From the NCBI GenBank assembly GCA_040220895.1, contig JAVJVY010000023.1, positions 1 through 64,000 of the forward strand: 64,000 nt of DNA. Reading direction: 5' to 3'. Positions 1-8,533 of this stretch are shown here, piece after piece. The position numbers were made by a program, and so were the translations under genes. The number at the start of each line of letters is the position of its first letter. Position 1 is the first letter of the stretch. The notes under the pieces are model-generated. The model saw only the letters and a list, made by a program, of their open reading frames with translations. It ran no database searches and was not told where the DNA came from. The DNA is from UBA11591 sp040220895. Lineage in GTDB: Bacteria; Bacteroidota; Bacteroidia; Flavobacteriales_E; Vicingaceae.

Positions 1-88
1 CCCGCAACACTGGCTCATTTTTTAAACACCCCCACACCAACCGCGGCGGCCAACCCCCCCCGCTTTTCTTTTCCTTTAGCTTTTTATC
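1..88. other. Left-edge non-coding stretch
   Basis: C-rich, low-complexity sequence, with C runs near positions 30 and 54-61, lying beyond the stop codon of the first minus-strand gene. I see no gene, tRNA or clear hairpin terminator in it. Confidence 0.4.
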
Positions 89-493
89 TTACTGAGCAGC
101 TATGGGATTTCCTTCATCATCCCACATATGCCCGCTCTTTAGCTTTCCGTTTTCAAAACTCGCACTTGCAAGAATCTGGCCACTTTCATTCCAAACATCC
201 CAGTTTCCGTTTGGAATGTTCTTGATGTACTCTACAGCCATGTGCTTTGTGCCATTTGCATGATAAACTTCAAATTTACCGTGCCTTTTAAAATCGACGA
301 AATAATACTTTTCCTTCAGATTACCATTTTCATGATAACTGATTACTTCAATTTCATTGTTGAACTGCTTAATTGTAGATTTCAACTTACCATTAGCGTG
401 ATACTCTTCCGCTAATATATCTTGACCGTTTGCCAATAAGGCAAATCCCACTATCAGGGCGAAAGAGAGGGTGGCTTGAATCAAATTTTTCAT
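89..493 (-). CDS. YwqK/MORN-like repeat protein with signal peptide
   Basis: A 134-residue protein with a hydrophobic signal peptide (about residues 1-23), then short repeats of the form Y-H-x-N-G-x-L/K at about residues 31, 53 and 78, and weaker copies (W-N-E-S-G, E-N-G-K-L) near 103 and 117. These match the MORN-like repeats of the YwqK 'antitoxin' family, beta-rich repeats common in Bacteroidota secreted proteins. The family name reflects a B. subtilis toxin locus; no toxin gene is seen here, so a toxin-antitoxin role is not supported. It is probably an exported structural or binding protein. It is divergent from the MATE gene, and the shared 126-bp intergenic region carries phased TTAACATT repeats. 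Confidence 0.7.
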   Translation of the reverse strand: MKNLIQATLSFALIVGFALLANGQDILAEEYHANGKLKSTIKQFNNEIEVISYHENGNLKEKYYFVDFKRHGKFEVYHANGTKHMAVEYIKNIPNGNWDVWNESGQILASASFENGKLKSGHMWDDEGNPIAAQ

Positions 494-506
494 AACGCAG
501 AGAATT

Positions 507-572
507 AATGTTAATGTAAAGTTAAGTAATAAATCAATACAATTAACATTTAGTTAACATTGGCTTAACATT
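507..572. promoter_or_regulatory. Helically phased TTAACATT direct repeats
   Basis: TTAACATT occurs exactly at 543-550, 554-561 and 565-572, so starts are spaced by exactly 11 bp. One inverted copy (AATGTTAA) lies at 507-514. The array sits between the divergent YwqK-like and MATE genes. Octamers repeated once per helical turn are typical of operators for OmpR/PhoB-family response regulators. That assignment is inference; no regulator gene is adjacent. Confidence 0.5.
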
Positions 573-619
573 GGAATTAAAATTCACCCTGTCAAAACTT
601 TTGTATTCTTTTGTAATCA

Positions 620-1966
620 ATGAATTCCATTGATCTTACGACCGGTTCCATCTTCAGGCATTTAATGAAAATGACCCTGCCAATGATGGTTGGAATCATC
701 AGTTTGGTGGCCTTTAATTTGATTGACACTTATTACGTTGGTCAATTGGGAGAGAGGGAATTGGCCGCCTTGAGCTTCACGTTTCCGGTAATTACTGTAA
801 TTTTTAGCCTGGTCCAGGGGCTTGGCATTGGAGCTACCGCCATTATTTCGAGATCCATCGGCAAAGGAGACATGAGTGCCGCGGCTTCCGAAACAACAAA
901 CAGCCTTTTTCTAGGGGTTTTCTTTGCGGGCGTCTTCGTTATGTTCGGACTCGGAAGCATTGATTTCACTTTTCGAACCCTTGGGGCGGAAGAAGATCTC
1001 ATTCCAATGATCAGGGAATACATGGAGATCTGGTACATCGCCGTTTTATTCGTTGTTGTTCCTTTTATCGGTAACTCGGCCATGCGTGCCACAGGCGATG
1101 CCAAAACCCCCAGCATGATCATGCTTTTTGCCGTTATTATCAATGGCATTTTAGACCCGATTTTCATTTTCGGACTTGGTCCAATTCCTTCAATGGGAAT
1201 TAAGGGTGCCGCTATCGCAACAGCCATTTCGCGATTTTTAACCCTTGTTTTGGCAATTTATGTCCTGTACCGAAGAAAACGACTTATCTCACTAAATCTG
1301 GGAAGCTTTAGAGAGATTTGGAAGTGCTGGACCAAAATCTTGTATGTCGGAATTCCTACAGGATTGTCAAGGATGATCACGCCAATTTCCGCCAGTGTTA
1401 TTACAGCAATGCTGGCTTCTTACGGAGAATTTGCCGTGGCGGCCTATGGCATCGGGACCAGGGTTGAATTTTTAACAGCGAGTTTATTGATAGCCCTCTC
1501 CACTGCCGTAAGCCCTTTCACCGGGCAAAACTGGGGTGCACAGCGCATCGATCGCATTCAAAAAGCATTGCACATTTCGGGTGTTTTTTCATTGGTCTGG
1601 GGCTCTTTCTCGGCGATATTCCTGTTCATCTTCGCCGGTGACATCGCCAGGATTTTTACAGATGACGGTGCAGTAATATACGCCACAACCATGTTCTTGA
1701 AAATCGTTCCATTCTCTTTCGGTTTTCAGGGCATTGCGATGATCGTAAATGCAAATTTAAATACCATGAACAGACCTTTCACTGCATCAATATTGATCAT
1801 TCTGCAAATGGTAGTAATCTATTTGCCTCTGGCGTATTTTGGCTCTTACATTGACGGGCTTCGTGGAATATTTATCGCACTATTTATAACCTATTTTGCT
1901 GGGGGGTCATTATCCTTTATAACCAGCCTGGTTTCGCTCAGACGAATACGTGCAAAGCAGCGCTGA
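620..1966 (+). CDS. MATE family efflux transporter
   Basis: A 448-residue integral membrane protein of the usual MATE length (about 12 membrane segments, two homologous MatE halves). The opening (GSIFRHLMKMTLPMMVG) and the Y-Y-V-G-Q-L-G motif at about residues 38-44 are characteristic. A-T-G-D-A-K-T-P follows the fourth or fifth helix, and the second half begins near residue 235. MATE proteins export cationic drugs and metabolites in exchange for Na+ or H+ across the inner membrane. The ATG at 620 lies 6 nt beyond a TTCTTTTG element resembling the sigma -7 box, so the leader may be very short. A DUF2490 gene follows 18 bp later and may be co-transcribed. The substrate cannot be told from sequence. 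Confidence 0.93.
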   Translation: MNSIDLTTGSIFRHLMKMTLPMMVGIISLVAFNLIDTYYVGQLGERELAALSFTFPVITVIFSLVQGLGIGATAIISRSIGKGDMSAAASETTNSLFLGVFFAGVFVMFGLGSIDFTFRTLGAEEDLIPMIREYMEIWYIAVLFVVVPFIGNSAMRATGDAKTPSMIMLFAVIINGILDPIFIFGLGPIPSMGIKGAAIATAISRFLTLVLAIYVLYRRKRLISLNLGSFREIWKCWTKILYVGIPTGLSRMITPISASVITAMLASYGEFAVAAYGIGTRVEFLTASLLIALSTAVSPFTGQNWGAQRIDRIQKALHISGVFSLVWGSFSAIFLFIFAGDIARIFTDDGAVIYATTMFLKIVPFSFGFQGIAMIVNANLNTMNRPFTASILIILQMVVIYLPLAYFGSYIDGLRGIFIALFITYFAGGSLSFITSLVSLRRIRAKQR

Positions 1967-1984
1967 CTATTTTTACAGAAGAAT

Positions 1985-2710
1985 ATGAGCCAGCATCAAT
2001 TTCGCCGCATTTTATTCCTGATCTTTTTAGTTCATACCTCGGGTCTGAATGCACAGAATGTCGATGAAGCCACGCAACAGATCTGGATCGATTTTTTACC
2101 TCATTTTGACCTGACAGAACGGCTGAGCATTTACGGAGATGTCAGCTCCAGATTTACCCTTGGTCATTTTGATCAAACCTATGTCATTCGGCCATCGATA
2201 AAATTTAATATCTCCTCGATTATTTCGGCCAATGCCGGATTCGGGGTTTTTTATCGAAAGGCTGATGATCTGGAAACGTCGGAAAATCGGCCTTGGTTGG
2301 GTACTAGATTGAGCTGGCCCGATATTGGCCCCCTTCGGTTCAAACAATACCTAAGAGTTGAAAACAGAAATTTTAATGACCGCTTGTCCAATTCCCGGTT
2401 TCAAGAAAATAGGTTACGGTACCAGATCGGCACCAAACTGCCACTGAATAAAACCGCTATACAGGATGAGGCTTTTTACATACCCCTGGCCTTTGAATGG
2501 CTTGGTACGGATGATAAAAGCGCCGGCGGTCCCAACCTTGATCAACTTAGAATGACCCTGGGCCTAGGGCACGTCTTTAACAAGGTTTGGCTATTGGAAA
2601 TGGTTTACATGAATTGGTGGAACAAGAGTGCCGCCACAGATTCTTTTGAACCAAGCAATCAGGTGATAAGGATCAGACTTCATTACCGGGGTTGGGTCAT
2701 TGGTGAATGA
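1985..2710 (+). CDS. DUF2490 domain outer-membrane beta-barrel protein
   Basis: A 241-residue protein with a signal peptide ending near residue 23 (...SGLNAQ), followed by alternating amphipathic strands. The W-I-D-F-x-P-H-F-D-L start and the R-x-R-x-R-Y-Q-I-G pattern around residues 140-150 fit DUF2490, predicted small outer-membrane barrels of unknown function common in Bacteroidota. It lies 18 bp after the MATE gene on the same strand. The role is unknown; it could be an outer-membrane partner or simply co-transcribed. Confidence 0.75.
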   Translation: MSQHQFRRILFLIFLVHTSGLNAQNVDEATQQIWIDFLPHFDLTERLSIYGDVSSRFTLGHFDQTYVIRPSIKFNISSIISANAGFGVFYRKADDLETSENRPWLGTRLSWPDIGPLRFKQYLRVENRNFNDRLSNSRFQENRLRYQIGTKLPLNKTAIQDEAFYIPLAFEWLGTDDKSAGGPNLDQLRMTLGLGHVFNKVWLLEMVYMNWWNKSAATDSFEPSNQVIRIRLHYRGWVIGE

Positions 2711-2753
2711 TTGACCTACTTTCATTAAATTAGATGAATCAAAACTGACGATT

Positions 2754-3182
2754 ATGGCAGAACTAAAGACCAAACCAACCAGTGTCAGTGTCGAGGAGTA
2801 CGTTTCGGGAATAGAAGATCAAAAGCGGAGAAAAGATTGTGAAGAGGTAAACGCAATGATGCAGAAAATTACCGGTGACAAAGGGCGAATGTGGGGGACA
2901 TCAATCGCAGGTTTCGGGGAGTACTCCTACAAATATGCGAGTGGTCAGGAAGGGGACTGGATGCTGACCGGTTTCTCATCGCGGAAACAAAACTTGACCC
3001 TGTACATCATGTCTGGTTTTAAAAAACACGACTCCATCATTAAAAAACTGGGGAAGTTTAAAACCGGTAAATCATGCTTGTACATTAAAAGTCTTGATGA
3101 TATTGATCGAGATGTGCTATATAAGCTGATCTCCGAATCGGTGAGTTATCTTAATAATGGGAATATACCCAATTACACTTGA
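2754..3182 (+). CDS. DUF1801 domain protein
   Basis: A 142-residue soluble protein without a signal sequence. The core has V-E-E-Y-V-S-G-I near the N-terminus, M-W-G-T-S-I-A-G-F-G-E-Y-S-Y-K-Y around residues 43-59 and the T-L-Y-I-M-S-G-F strand near residue 84, which is the YdhG/DUF1801 fold. Members are small cytosolic alpha/beta proteins; some resemble frataxin-like or iron-related domains, but function is not established. The next gene starts 3 bp downstream, so the two are probably co-transcribed. Confidence 0.8.
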   Translation: MAELKTKPTSVSVEEYVSGIEDQKRRKDCEEVNAMMQKITGDKGRMWGTSIAGFGEYSYKYASGQEGDWMLTGFSSRKQNLTLYIMSGFKKHDSIIKKLGKFKTGKSCLYIKSLDDIDRDVLYKLISESVSYLNNGNIPNYT

Positions 3183-3185
3183 GCC

Positions 3186-3788
3186 ATGAATTATCGTCGT
3201 TTTAAGATTCTGATCGTCACCATTGCCCTTGTTTCTTGTCAGGAAGCTCCCGTCAAAACAACCCAAGTATTGGATGAACCCGCTCAAGCCATAGACTTGA
3301 ACGGATACGGGCAAGAAATCACCACCTTGGCTCAGGCCGAACTTTTTGCGAACGTCAAACGAGCCATGGAGCAAGGCGGACCCGCCTACACCATCGAATA
3401 TTGCAACATCCATGCAACTCCACTTACTGATAGCATTTCGGGCCAATTTAAAGTTTCCATTCAACGTTTGAGTCTCAAGAACAGAAATCCTGAAAATTCA
3501 CCCAAATCAAAAGAAGACAAGTTGCTGCTAAATCATTATTTGGAGAGTCTGAACGAAGGATTGAGCGTAAAAGACACCTTGGTAAAATTTGGTGATAAAA
3601 CATTTTATTACAGACCCATCATGATTGCCATGGAGACCTGTTTGAAGTGCCACGGCCAGCCCGGTGTGGATATAAACAACGAAACCATGGCTACCCTCTA
3701 CAGAATTTATCCCAAAGACAAGGCCATCAATTACAGATTAGGAGAATTTCGCGGTGTTTGGAAAGTGACCTTCAGCGAAATGGAATAA
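3186..3788 (+). CDS. DUF3365 (Tll0287-like) heme-binding lipoprotein
   Basis: A 200-residue protein with a lipoprotein signal (I-A-L-V-S-C, predicted lipidated Cys at 18). Near residue 155 it has C-x-K-C-H preceded by M-E-T-C-L, a c-type heme attachment motif. The Y-Y-R-P-I sequence before it and the following C-H-G-Q-P-G fit DUF3365, the Tll0287-like PAS-type heme-binding domain. It is expected in the periplasm, attached to a membrane, as a redox or gas sensor or small electron carrier. It follows the DUF1801 gene by 3 bp and ends 1 bp before the convergent permease gene. Confidence 0.82.
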   Translation: MNYRRFKILIVTIALVSCQEAPVKTTQVLDEPAQAIDLNGYGQEITTLAQAELFANVKRAMEQGGPAYTIEYCNIHATPLTDSISGQFKVSIQRLSLKNRNPENSPKSKEDKLLLNHYLESLNEGLSVKDTLVKFGDKTFYYRPIMIAMETCLKCHGQPGVDINNETMATLYRIYPKDKAINYRLGEFRGVWKVTFSEME

Positions 3789-3789
3789 A

Positions 3790-4911
3790 CTAAGTGGTGC
3801 GCTTGCGGTACTTCAATACCGCAACTGTATTGACTGTCAGGGCCATAACCGTCATAATCAAGAAGTGACGGGAAATGTCATTAAAACTGCTGCCCTTCAA
3901 AAGAACCAATCTCAGCACCTCTATATAGTATGAAACGGGGTTGAACCAGGTTATATTCTGAGCCCAGAGTGGCATGTTTTCGATGGCCGTGAAAAGTCCC
4001 CCCATCAGAATAAAGACGACCAAAAAGAACCAGGAAATGAACATGGCTTGTTGCTGGGTATTGGTAAAAGTGGAGATTAGCAGTCCAAAACCCAGCATGA
4101 CGATCATGTAAATCGCTGTAAAAGCGAAAAGTAAGGTAAGACTACCAACAATTGGAATATCAAAAATGATCTTTCCGACCAATAGCCCAAAAGCCAATTC
4201 AACCATGCTGATGAGCCAAAAAGGGAACAATTTGCCGACAATAAACTCCAGCTTGCTTATTGGTGTCACATTCAATTGTTCAATGGTGCCGATCTCTTTT
4301 TCGCGAACGATGTTCATAGAAGATAGGAACATGCCTACCATTGTGACCAAGATGGCCAGCAGCCCGGGAACCATGAGGTTCTTGTATTCCAACTCCGGAT
4401 TATACCAATATCGCGGTAATATTTCAATGGGCAGAATTGCGCCTTTTCGTTGCATTTTCTTTCCAAGCGAAGAGATTTGCATGCTTAGTCCCTGAACGAT
4501 ATTCTGGACATAGAAATACGAGATGTTGGCCTTCTGCCCGTCAATACCATCGAGCTCCACTTTGAGTTTTACGGGAGTGCCTCTTTTTAGGTCGTCTGAA
4601 AACCCATGTGGGATTGTAAGCAGTGCATCTGTTTCACCCTTGTCCAGGCGCAAAATATTCGCCTTGTAATTTTCACTCGTTTGGGAAACAATAAAATGAC
4701 TGGAATGCTCGAATTTCGAAATCACCAGTCTGGAATCAGCGCTTTTGTCTGCATCACTAATATCGAGACGAATATTCTTGATCTCAAAATCTGCGGCATT
4801 GGCTAGAATTACCAATTGAATAATTGGAATAACAAATATGATGGGCAACATGGATTTGTTCCTGAATACCTGGATAAACTCTTTTCTCAAAATGGCTTTA
4901 AGTCTTCTCAT
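3790..4911 (-). CDS. ABC-2 type exporter permease (YbhR-like, distal)
   Basis: A 373-residue ABC-2 permease. An N-terminal segment (A-I-L-R-K-E-F-I-Q-V-F-R-N-K, residues 6-19) leads into a first membrane helix, then a large extracytoplasmic domain (about 45-170), then five helices. The R-E-K-E-I-G-T-I-E-Q-L coupling helix at about residue 203 is a family hallmark. It is the last gene of the export operon and overlaps the preceding permease by 4 bp (ATGA type), so the two permeases probably form a heterodimer like E. coli YbhS/YbhR. Its 3' end contains an 8-bp hairpin (3803-3824) without a U tract. Confidence 0.93.
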   Translation of the reverse strand: MRRLKAILRKEFIQVFRNKSMLPIIFVIPIIQLVILANAADFEIKNIRLDISDADKSADSRLVISKFEHSSHFIVSQTSENYKANILRLDKGETDALLTIPHGFSDDLKRGTPVKLKVELDGIDGQKANISYFYVQNIVQGLSMQISSLGKKMQRKGAILPIEILPRYWYNPELEYKNLMVPGLLAILVTMVGMFLSSMNIVREKEIGTIEQLNVTPISKLEFIVGKLFPFWLISMVELAFGLLVGKIIFDIPIVGSLTLLFAFTAIYMIVMLGFGLLISTFTNTQQQAMFISWFFLVVFILMGGLFTAIENMPLWAQNITWFNPVSYYIEVLRLVLLKGSSFNDISRHFLIMTVMALTVNTVAVLKYRKRTT

Positions 4912-6017
4912 TGAAGGCGAATTTTGAAATTCTTAACACTAAGTCCAATGAAAAGCATACCCATGGCGGCCAAGATCAGTGTTTCCTTCCATACAACTGC
5001 AATACCAACACCTTTTAGCATGATGTTTTTAATTATGATTATGAAGTATTTAGGTGGCATGATATGACTGATCATCTGCAATGGAACAGGCATGCTGCTA
5101 ATAGGAAATATAAATCCCGATAAGATAATGGTTGGCATCATTAAGGCAAATAATGAGAGCATCAGGGCCATTTGCTGGCTTTCCACTTTCGTAGAGATAA
5201 AAACGCCTAGGCCCAGGGCAACCGAGACAAAAAGCAAACTTTCAAAAAAGAGCAGCCACATACTTCCATTCACAGGAACGCCAAAAACCACATTACCCAA
5301 GCCCAGTATAATAGCCGCATTCACCAATGAAAGCAGTAAGTAGGGAATGATCTTTCCGATGATGATGGTGGCGGGATTTAGTGGGGATACCAGCAATATT
5401 TCCATGTAGCCAAGTTCTTTTTCACGTGCAATTGCGATGCTGGTCAACATGGCAGAAACGAGCATTAAAATGATGGTAATTACCCCGGGGACAAAAAGGT
5501 ATACGCTTTTCATTCCCGGATTGTAGAGCATTCTTACCTCGGTTTCCAATGGCTTGGGAAAAGAACCAAACCTGCTTTCTGCGGTTGACCATGATTGAAT
5601 GATTCCCGACAATTGATTTGTTACAATGTTGGCCGTATTCGGGTCAGAGGCATCAGACGTGATCTGAACCTTTGCCGCTCCCCTTTTTAGGTCACTATTG
5701 AAGTTGGCCGGAATGGTGACAAAAGCCTTGATCTTGCCTTTGCGAAAAGCTTCTTCCATCTGTGATGAAGAGGTAATACGGGATTCGATCATAAAAAAGT
5801 CAGAAGATGTGAGGTCATTGACCATGCGAACACTGGAAGGGTCGCCGCTCAAATTCTGAATGCCGATTTTCACGTCCCTTAGGTCTGTGGTTATGGCATA
5901 TCCAAAGAGTATGACTTGGATGATTGGCATTCCGAATAACACGACCAGGGTCTGATAGTCTCTAAAAATGTGTAGAAATTCTTTTTTTATAAAGGCGAGT
6001 AAAATGCGACTTTTCAT
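4908..6017 (-). CDS. ABC-2 type exporter permease (YbhS-like, proximal)
   Basis: A 369-residue ABC-2 permease homologous to its downstream neighbour: F-I-K-K-E-F-L-H-I-F-R-D-Y near residue 9, an extracytoplasmic domain to about residue 170, then a helical bundle with the R-E-K-E-L-G-Y-M-E-I-L coupling motif at about residue 199. It is the half-partner of the second permease and with the two ATPases forms a complete exporter. The gene begins 3 bp after the second ATPase gene and overlaps the next permease by 4 bp, indicating translational coupling. Confidence 0.93.
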   Translation of the reverse strand: MKSRILLAFIKKEFLHIFRDYQTLVVLFGMPIIQVILFGYAITTDLRDVKIGIQNLSGDPSSVRMVNDLTSSDFFMIESRITSSSQMEEAFRKGKIKAFVTIPANFNSDLKRGAAKVQITSDASDPNTANIVTNQLSGIIQSWSTAESRFGSFPKPLETEVRMLYNPGMKSVYLFVPGVITIILMLVSAMLTSIAIAREKELGYMEILLVSPLNPATIIIGKIIPYLLLSLVNAAIILGLGNVVFGVPVNGSMWLLFFESLLFVSVALGLGVFISTKVESQQMALMLSLFALMMPTIILSGFIFPISSMPVPLQMISHIMPPKYFIIIIKNIMLKGVGIAVVWKETLILAAMGMLFIGLSVKNFKIRLQ

Positions 6018-6020
6018 ATG

Positions 6021-6743
6021 CTAAGCCCTCGCTATTTTTAGAAACACCTCTTCAATGGAAGGAACTTGATAATCCTTTTTAAGGATCTCTGGCTTATCGC
6101 AGGCAATCATTTTACCATCAACCATAATGCTTATTCTGTTGCAGTACTCAGCCTCATCCATGTAATGGGTAGTGACAAAGACGGTCATGCCACCGCCCGC
6201 TGCCTTGTAGATCATTTCCCAGAATTGTCGCCTTGCGATGGGGTCAACCCCGCCCGTAGGTTCATCCAGAAATACAATAGCCGGTTTGTGAAGGGTTGCG
6301 ACGGTGAAGGCCAGCTTTTGTTTCCAACCAAGCGGTAAAGATCCCACGCGCTGATTCTTAAAAGACGTCATTCCCAATTCAACGATGGCCCGGTTGCTTC
6401 GCTCAAGCCGAAGTTTTCTGTCCATGCCGTAAATGCCTCCGTAAAAATCCATGTTCTCTATGACGGTCATGTCTTCGTAAAGCGAAAAACGCTGGCTCAT
6501 ATAACCAATGGTCTTTTTAATCTTTTCTGATTCTTTATAAACATCAAATCCCGCCACAGTTGCCATTCCTGATGTAGGTCTTGAAAGCCCGATGAGCATT
6601 TTCATGGCTGTTGTTTTGCCTGCTCCATTGGCACCGAGAAATCCAAATACCTCGCCCTGATCCACGTCAAAGGTTATGCCGTCTGTAGCCGTAAAATCAC
6701 CGAACTTTTTGGTCAGTTCAAAAGCTGTAATCGCCTTATCCAT
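6021..6743 (-). CDS. ABC transporter ATP-binding protein (C-half YbhF-like)
   Basis: A 240-residue nucleotide-binding domain. Walker A is G-A-N-G-A-G-K-T-T (about residues 38-46) and Walker B is F-L-D-E-P-T-G-G-V-D. The signature loop is degenerate: L-P-L-G-W-K-Q instead of LSGGQ. That L-P-L-G-W-K-Q version is, from memory of the family, typical of the C-terminal ATPase half of fused YbhF/RbbA-type proteins. Here it is a separate gene overlapping the upstream ATPase by 8 bp. It powers export with the two permeases that follow. Confidence 0.93.
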   Translation of the reverse strand: MDKAITAFELTKKFGDFTATDGITFDVDQGEVFGFLGANGAGKTTAMKMLIGLSRPTSGMATVAGFDVYKESEKIKKTIGYMSQRFSLYEDMTVIENMDFYGGIYGMDRKLRLERSNRAIVELGMTSFKNQRVGSLPLGWKQKLAFTVATLHKPAIVFLDEPTGGVDPIARRQFWEMIYKAAGGGMTVFVTTHYMDEAEYCNRISIMVDGKMIACDKPEILKKDYQVPSIEEVFLKIARA

Positions 6744-7638
6744 CTTCCTTGACCATCAGATTCATAAAACTGTCTTCGATGTTCGCGGGTATGACTTCAA
6801 CCTCGAGCTCGGTAACAGGCCTTCTCTTCAAGATCATTTCTTTAAGCGGAAGATTCGCTGGCCCGTAAACGTGCAAACTATCGCCGAAAGGATAGGCCTT
6901 GTGCACGCCATCCAGCAACCTGATCTCTTCCAATAATCCGTACAAATCATGGCCTTTCACTTGGTAAACAACGCGGTCAAAGGAAGCCGCTATGGCCGGT
7001 GGAGTATCCACCTGCAATACCTTTCCCTTTTGAATAAGTGCAACCCGGTCGCATAACGTTGATTCGTCCATGTACGGTGTAGAAACAAGTATGCTGATGC
7101 CTTCTTCTTTCAAGTTCTTGAGCATTTGCCAGAATTCCTTTCTGGAAACTGCATCTACACCGGTGGTAGGCTCGTCCAATAATAGCACCGTGGGTTTATG
7201 AATCAGGGCGCAGCTCAATGCCAGTTTTTGCTTCATCCCTCCTGACAGGTCGCCGGCCTTTCTGTTTTGAAAAGGCTCGAGCTGCTTAAAAATATCTTGA
7301 ATCAAATGCTTGTTTTCGTTGAAAGTCGTATTGAAGATGGTCGCGAAAAATTCCAGATTTTCCCTCACGCTCAAGTCCTGATAGAGCGAAAATCTTCCCG
7401 GCATATACCCGACGTGTTGCCTCACATACCGGTAGTCTTTTACCACGTCACGCCCATCAAAATCCACCGATCCGGAATCGGCCAGCAAAAGGGTTGCAAT
7501 AATTCGAAATAGCGAAGTCTTTCCGGCGCCGTCGGGTCCGATCAAGCCAAACAGTTCTCCCTTTTCGACACTGAAACTTACGTCATCGAGGGCCCTGATG
7601 TTATCGTAGGTCTTAACGACGTTATTTATCTTCAGCAT
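6736..7638 (-). CDS. ABC transporter ATP-binding protein (N-half YbhF-like)
   Basis: A 300-residue ATPase. Walker A is G-P-D-G-A-G-K-T (about residues 34-41), the signature is L-S-G-G-M-K-Q-K and Walker B is L-L-L-D-E-P-T-T-G-V-D. The G-P-D-G variant is typical of the N-terminal half of YbhF-like double ATPases. A C-terminal extension of about 80 residues after residue 215 is usual in this family. The start overlaps the end of the HlyD gene by 17 bp. With the second ATPase it probably forms a heterodimeric motor. Confidence 0.93.
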   Translation of the reverse strand: MLKINNVVKTYDNIRALDDVSFSVEKGELFGLIGPDGAGKTSLFRIIATLLLADSGSVDFDGRDVVKDYRYVRQHVGYMPGRFSLYQDLSVRENLEFFATIFNTTFNENKHLIQDIFKQLEPFQNRKAGDLSGGMKQKLALSCALIHKPTVLLLDEPTTGVDAVSRKEFWQMLKNLKEEGISILVSTPYMDESTLCDRVALIQKGKVLQVDTPPAIAASFDRVVYQVKGHDLYGLLEEIRLLDGVHKAYPFGDSLHVYGPANLPLKEMILKRRPVTELEVEVIPANIEDSFMNLMVKEDG

Positions 7639-8533
7639 TTGATTCTTTAAAATACAATTCTCCCGGCATGCCCATTTTCAATCTGCCATCATTTTCAACA
7701 TCTACCTTGATTGCATATACCATATCCACCCGCTCTTCCTTGGTTTGAATGATCTTTGGTGTGAATTCAGCCTGACTTGAAATCCATTTGATTTGACCCG
7801 GAAAAGAAAGCATTTCGCCATTCAATCCATCTACTTCAACCATTACCTCCTGACCAATTTTTACACTGCTCAATTGCTTTCCTGAAATAAATGCCCTGAA
7901 TTCAAGTACAGAAAGATCTGCAATGGTAAACAGGGGCGAGCCTGGACCTACCAATTCATGTTCCCGCGAGATCCTGTTTAGCACAACGCCATTTATGGGA
8001 TTAGTGATCAGTGATTTAGTACACCTCTCTTCGATCTGTGAAATCTTGGCATAGGCCACGTTCAGTTGACCTGCGACGTTCGGATTTTGCGCTTCAATGG
8101 TGGCCATTTGTTTGTTTATAACTTCACGTTGCCCTTCCAGGTCATCCACTTGTTTTTGAGTGGCTGCCTTGGTGCTAAGTAGTTTTGTGAATCGCTCAAT
8201 TTCTCTGTCGAGGTTGTTTCGGCTACTTTTCAAAACATCAATTTGAGCGGCAATCGAACCAAATTGACTTCTGATAGCTCCGATGTTCGCCTTGATCTCG
8301 AGGCGCTGCAGATGTAGATCCGTGGTATCGATCAATCCTACTATTTCATTGGCTTTCAGCGACTGGCCTTCTTCGACTTCAAAGACCATTAGCTCACCGG
8401 GTAACTTGGCCGAGATGACGATCTCTTCTGCTTCAAAATTTCCATAGGCATCTGCTTCCCGATCACCACTTCCGCAGGCAGTGGAAGAAGCAACTAAAAA
8501 CGTGAGGAGTATCTGTTGTGTTTTCATAATCAT
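7622..8533 (-). CDS. HlyD-family periplasmic adaptor lipoprotein
   Basis: A membrane-fusion adaptor of about 303 residues linking the ABC exporter to TolC. A lipoprotein signal ends at S-S-T-A-C, so it is predicted to be lipid-anchored. A biotinyl-lipoyl-like half-motif (about 35-70) precedes a long coiled-coil hairpin (about 75-165), then the second lipoyl half with I-x-G-V-V-L-N-R and a beta-barrel domain. The upstream in-frame codon is TTG; the ATG at 8533 overlaps the TolC stop by one base (TGATG), and an ATG at 8527 is equally possible. It resembles YbhG/YhiI adaptors. Confidence 0.92.
   Translation of the reverse strand: MIMKTQQILLTFLVASSTACGSGDREADAYGNFEAEEIVISAKLPGELMVFEVEEGQSLKANEIVGLIDTTDLHLQRLEIKANIGAIRSQFGSIAAQIDVLKSSRNNLDREIERFTKLLSTKAATQKQVDDLEGQREVINKQMATIEAQNPNVAGQLNVAYAKISQIEERCTKSLITNPINGVVLNRISREHELVGPGSPLFTIADLSVLEFRAFISGKQLSSVKIGQEVMVEVDGLNGEMLSFPGQIKWISSQAEFTPKIIQTKEERVDMVYAIKVDVENDGRLKMGMPGELYFKESNAEDK

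Noticed and set aside
89..493. Toxin-antitoxin system
   Set aside because: The repeat family is called a YwqK antitoxin, but no toxin gene adjoins and the protein has a signal peptide.
742..1227. 161-codon minus-strand frame inside the MATE gene
   Set aside because: Shadow frame opposite a clear transporter; composition is that of an antisense membrane protein.
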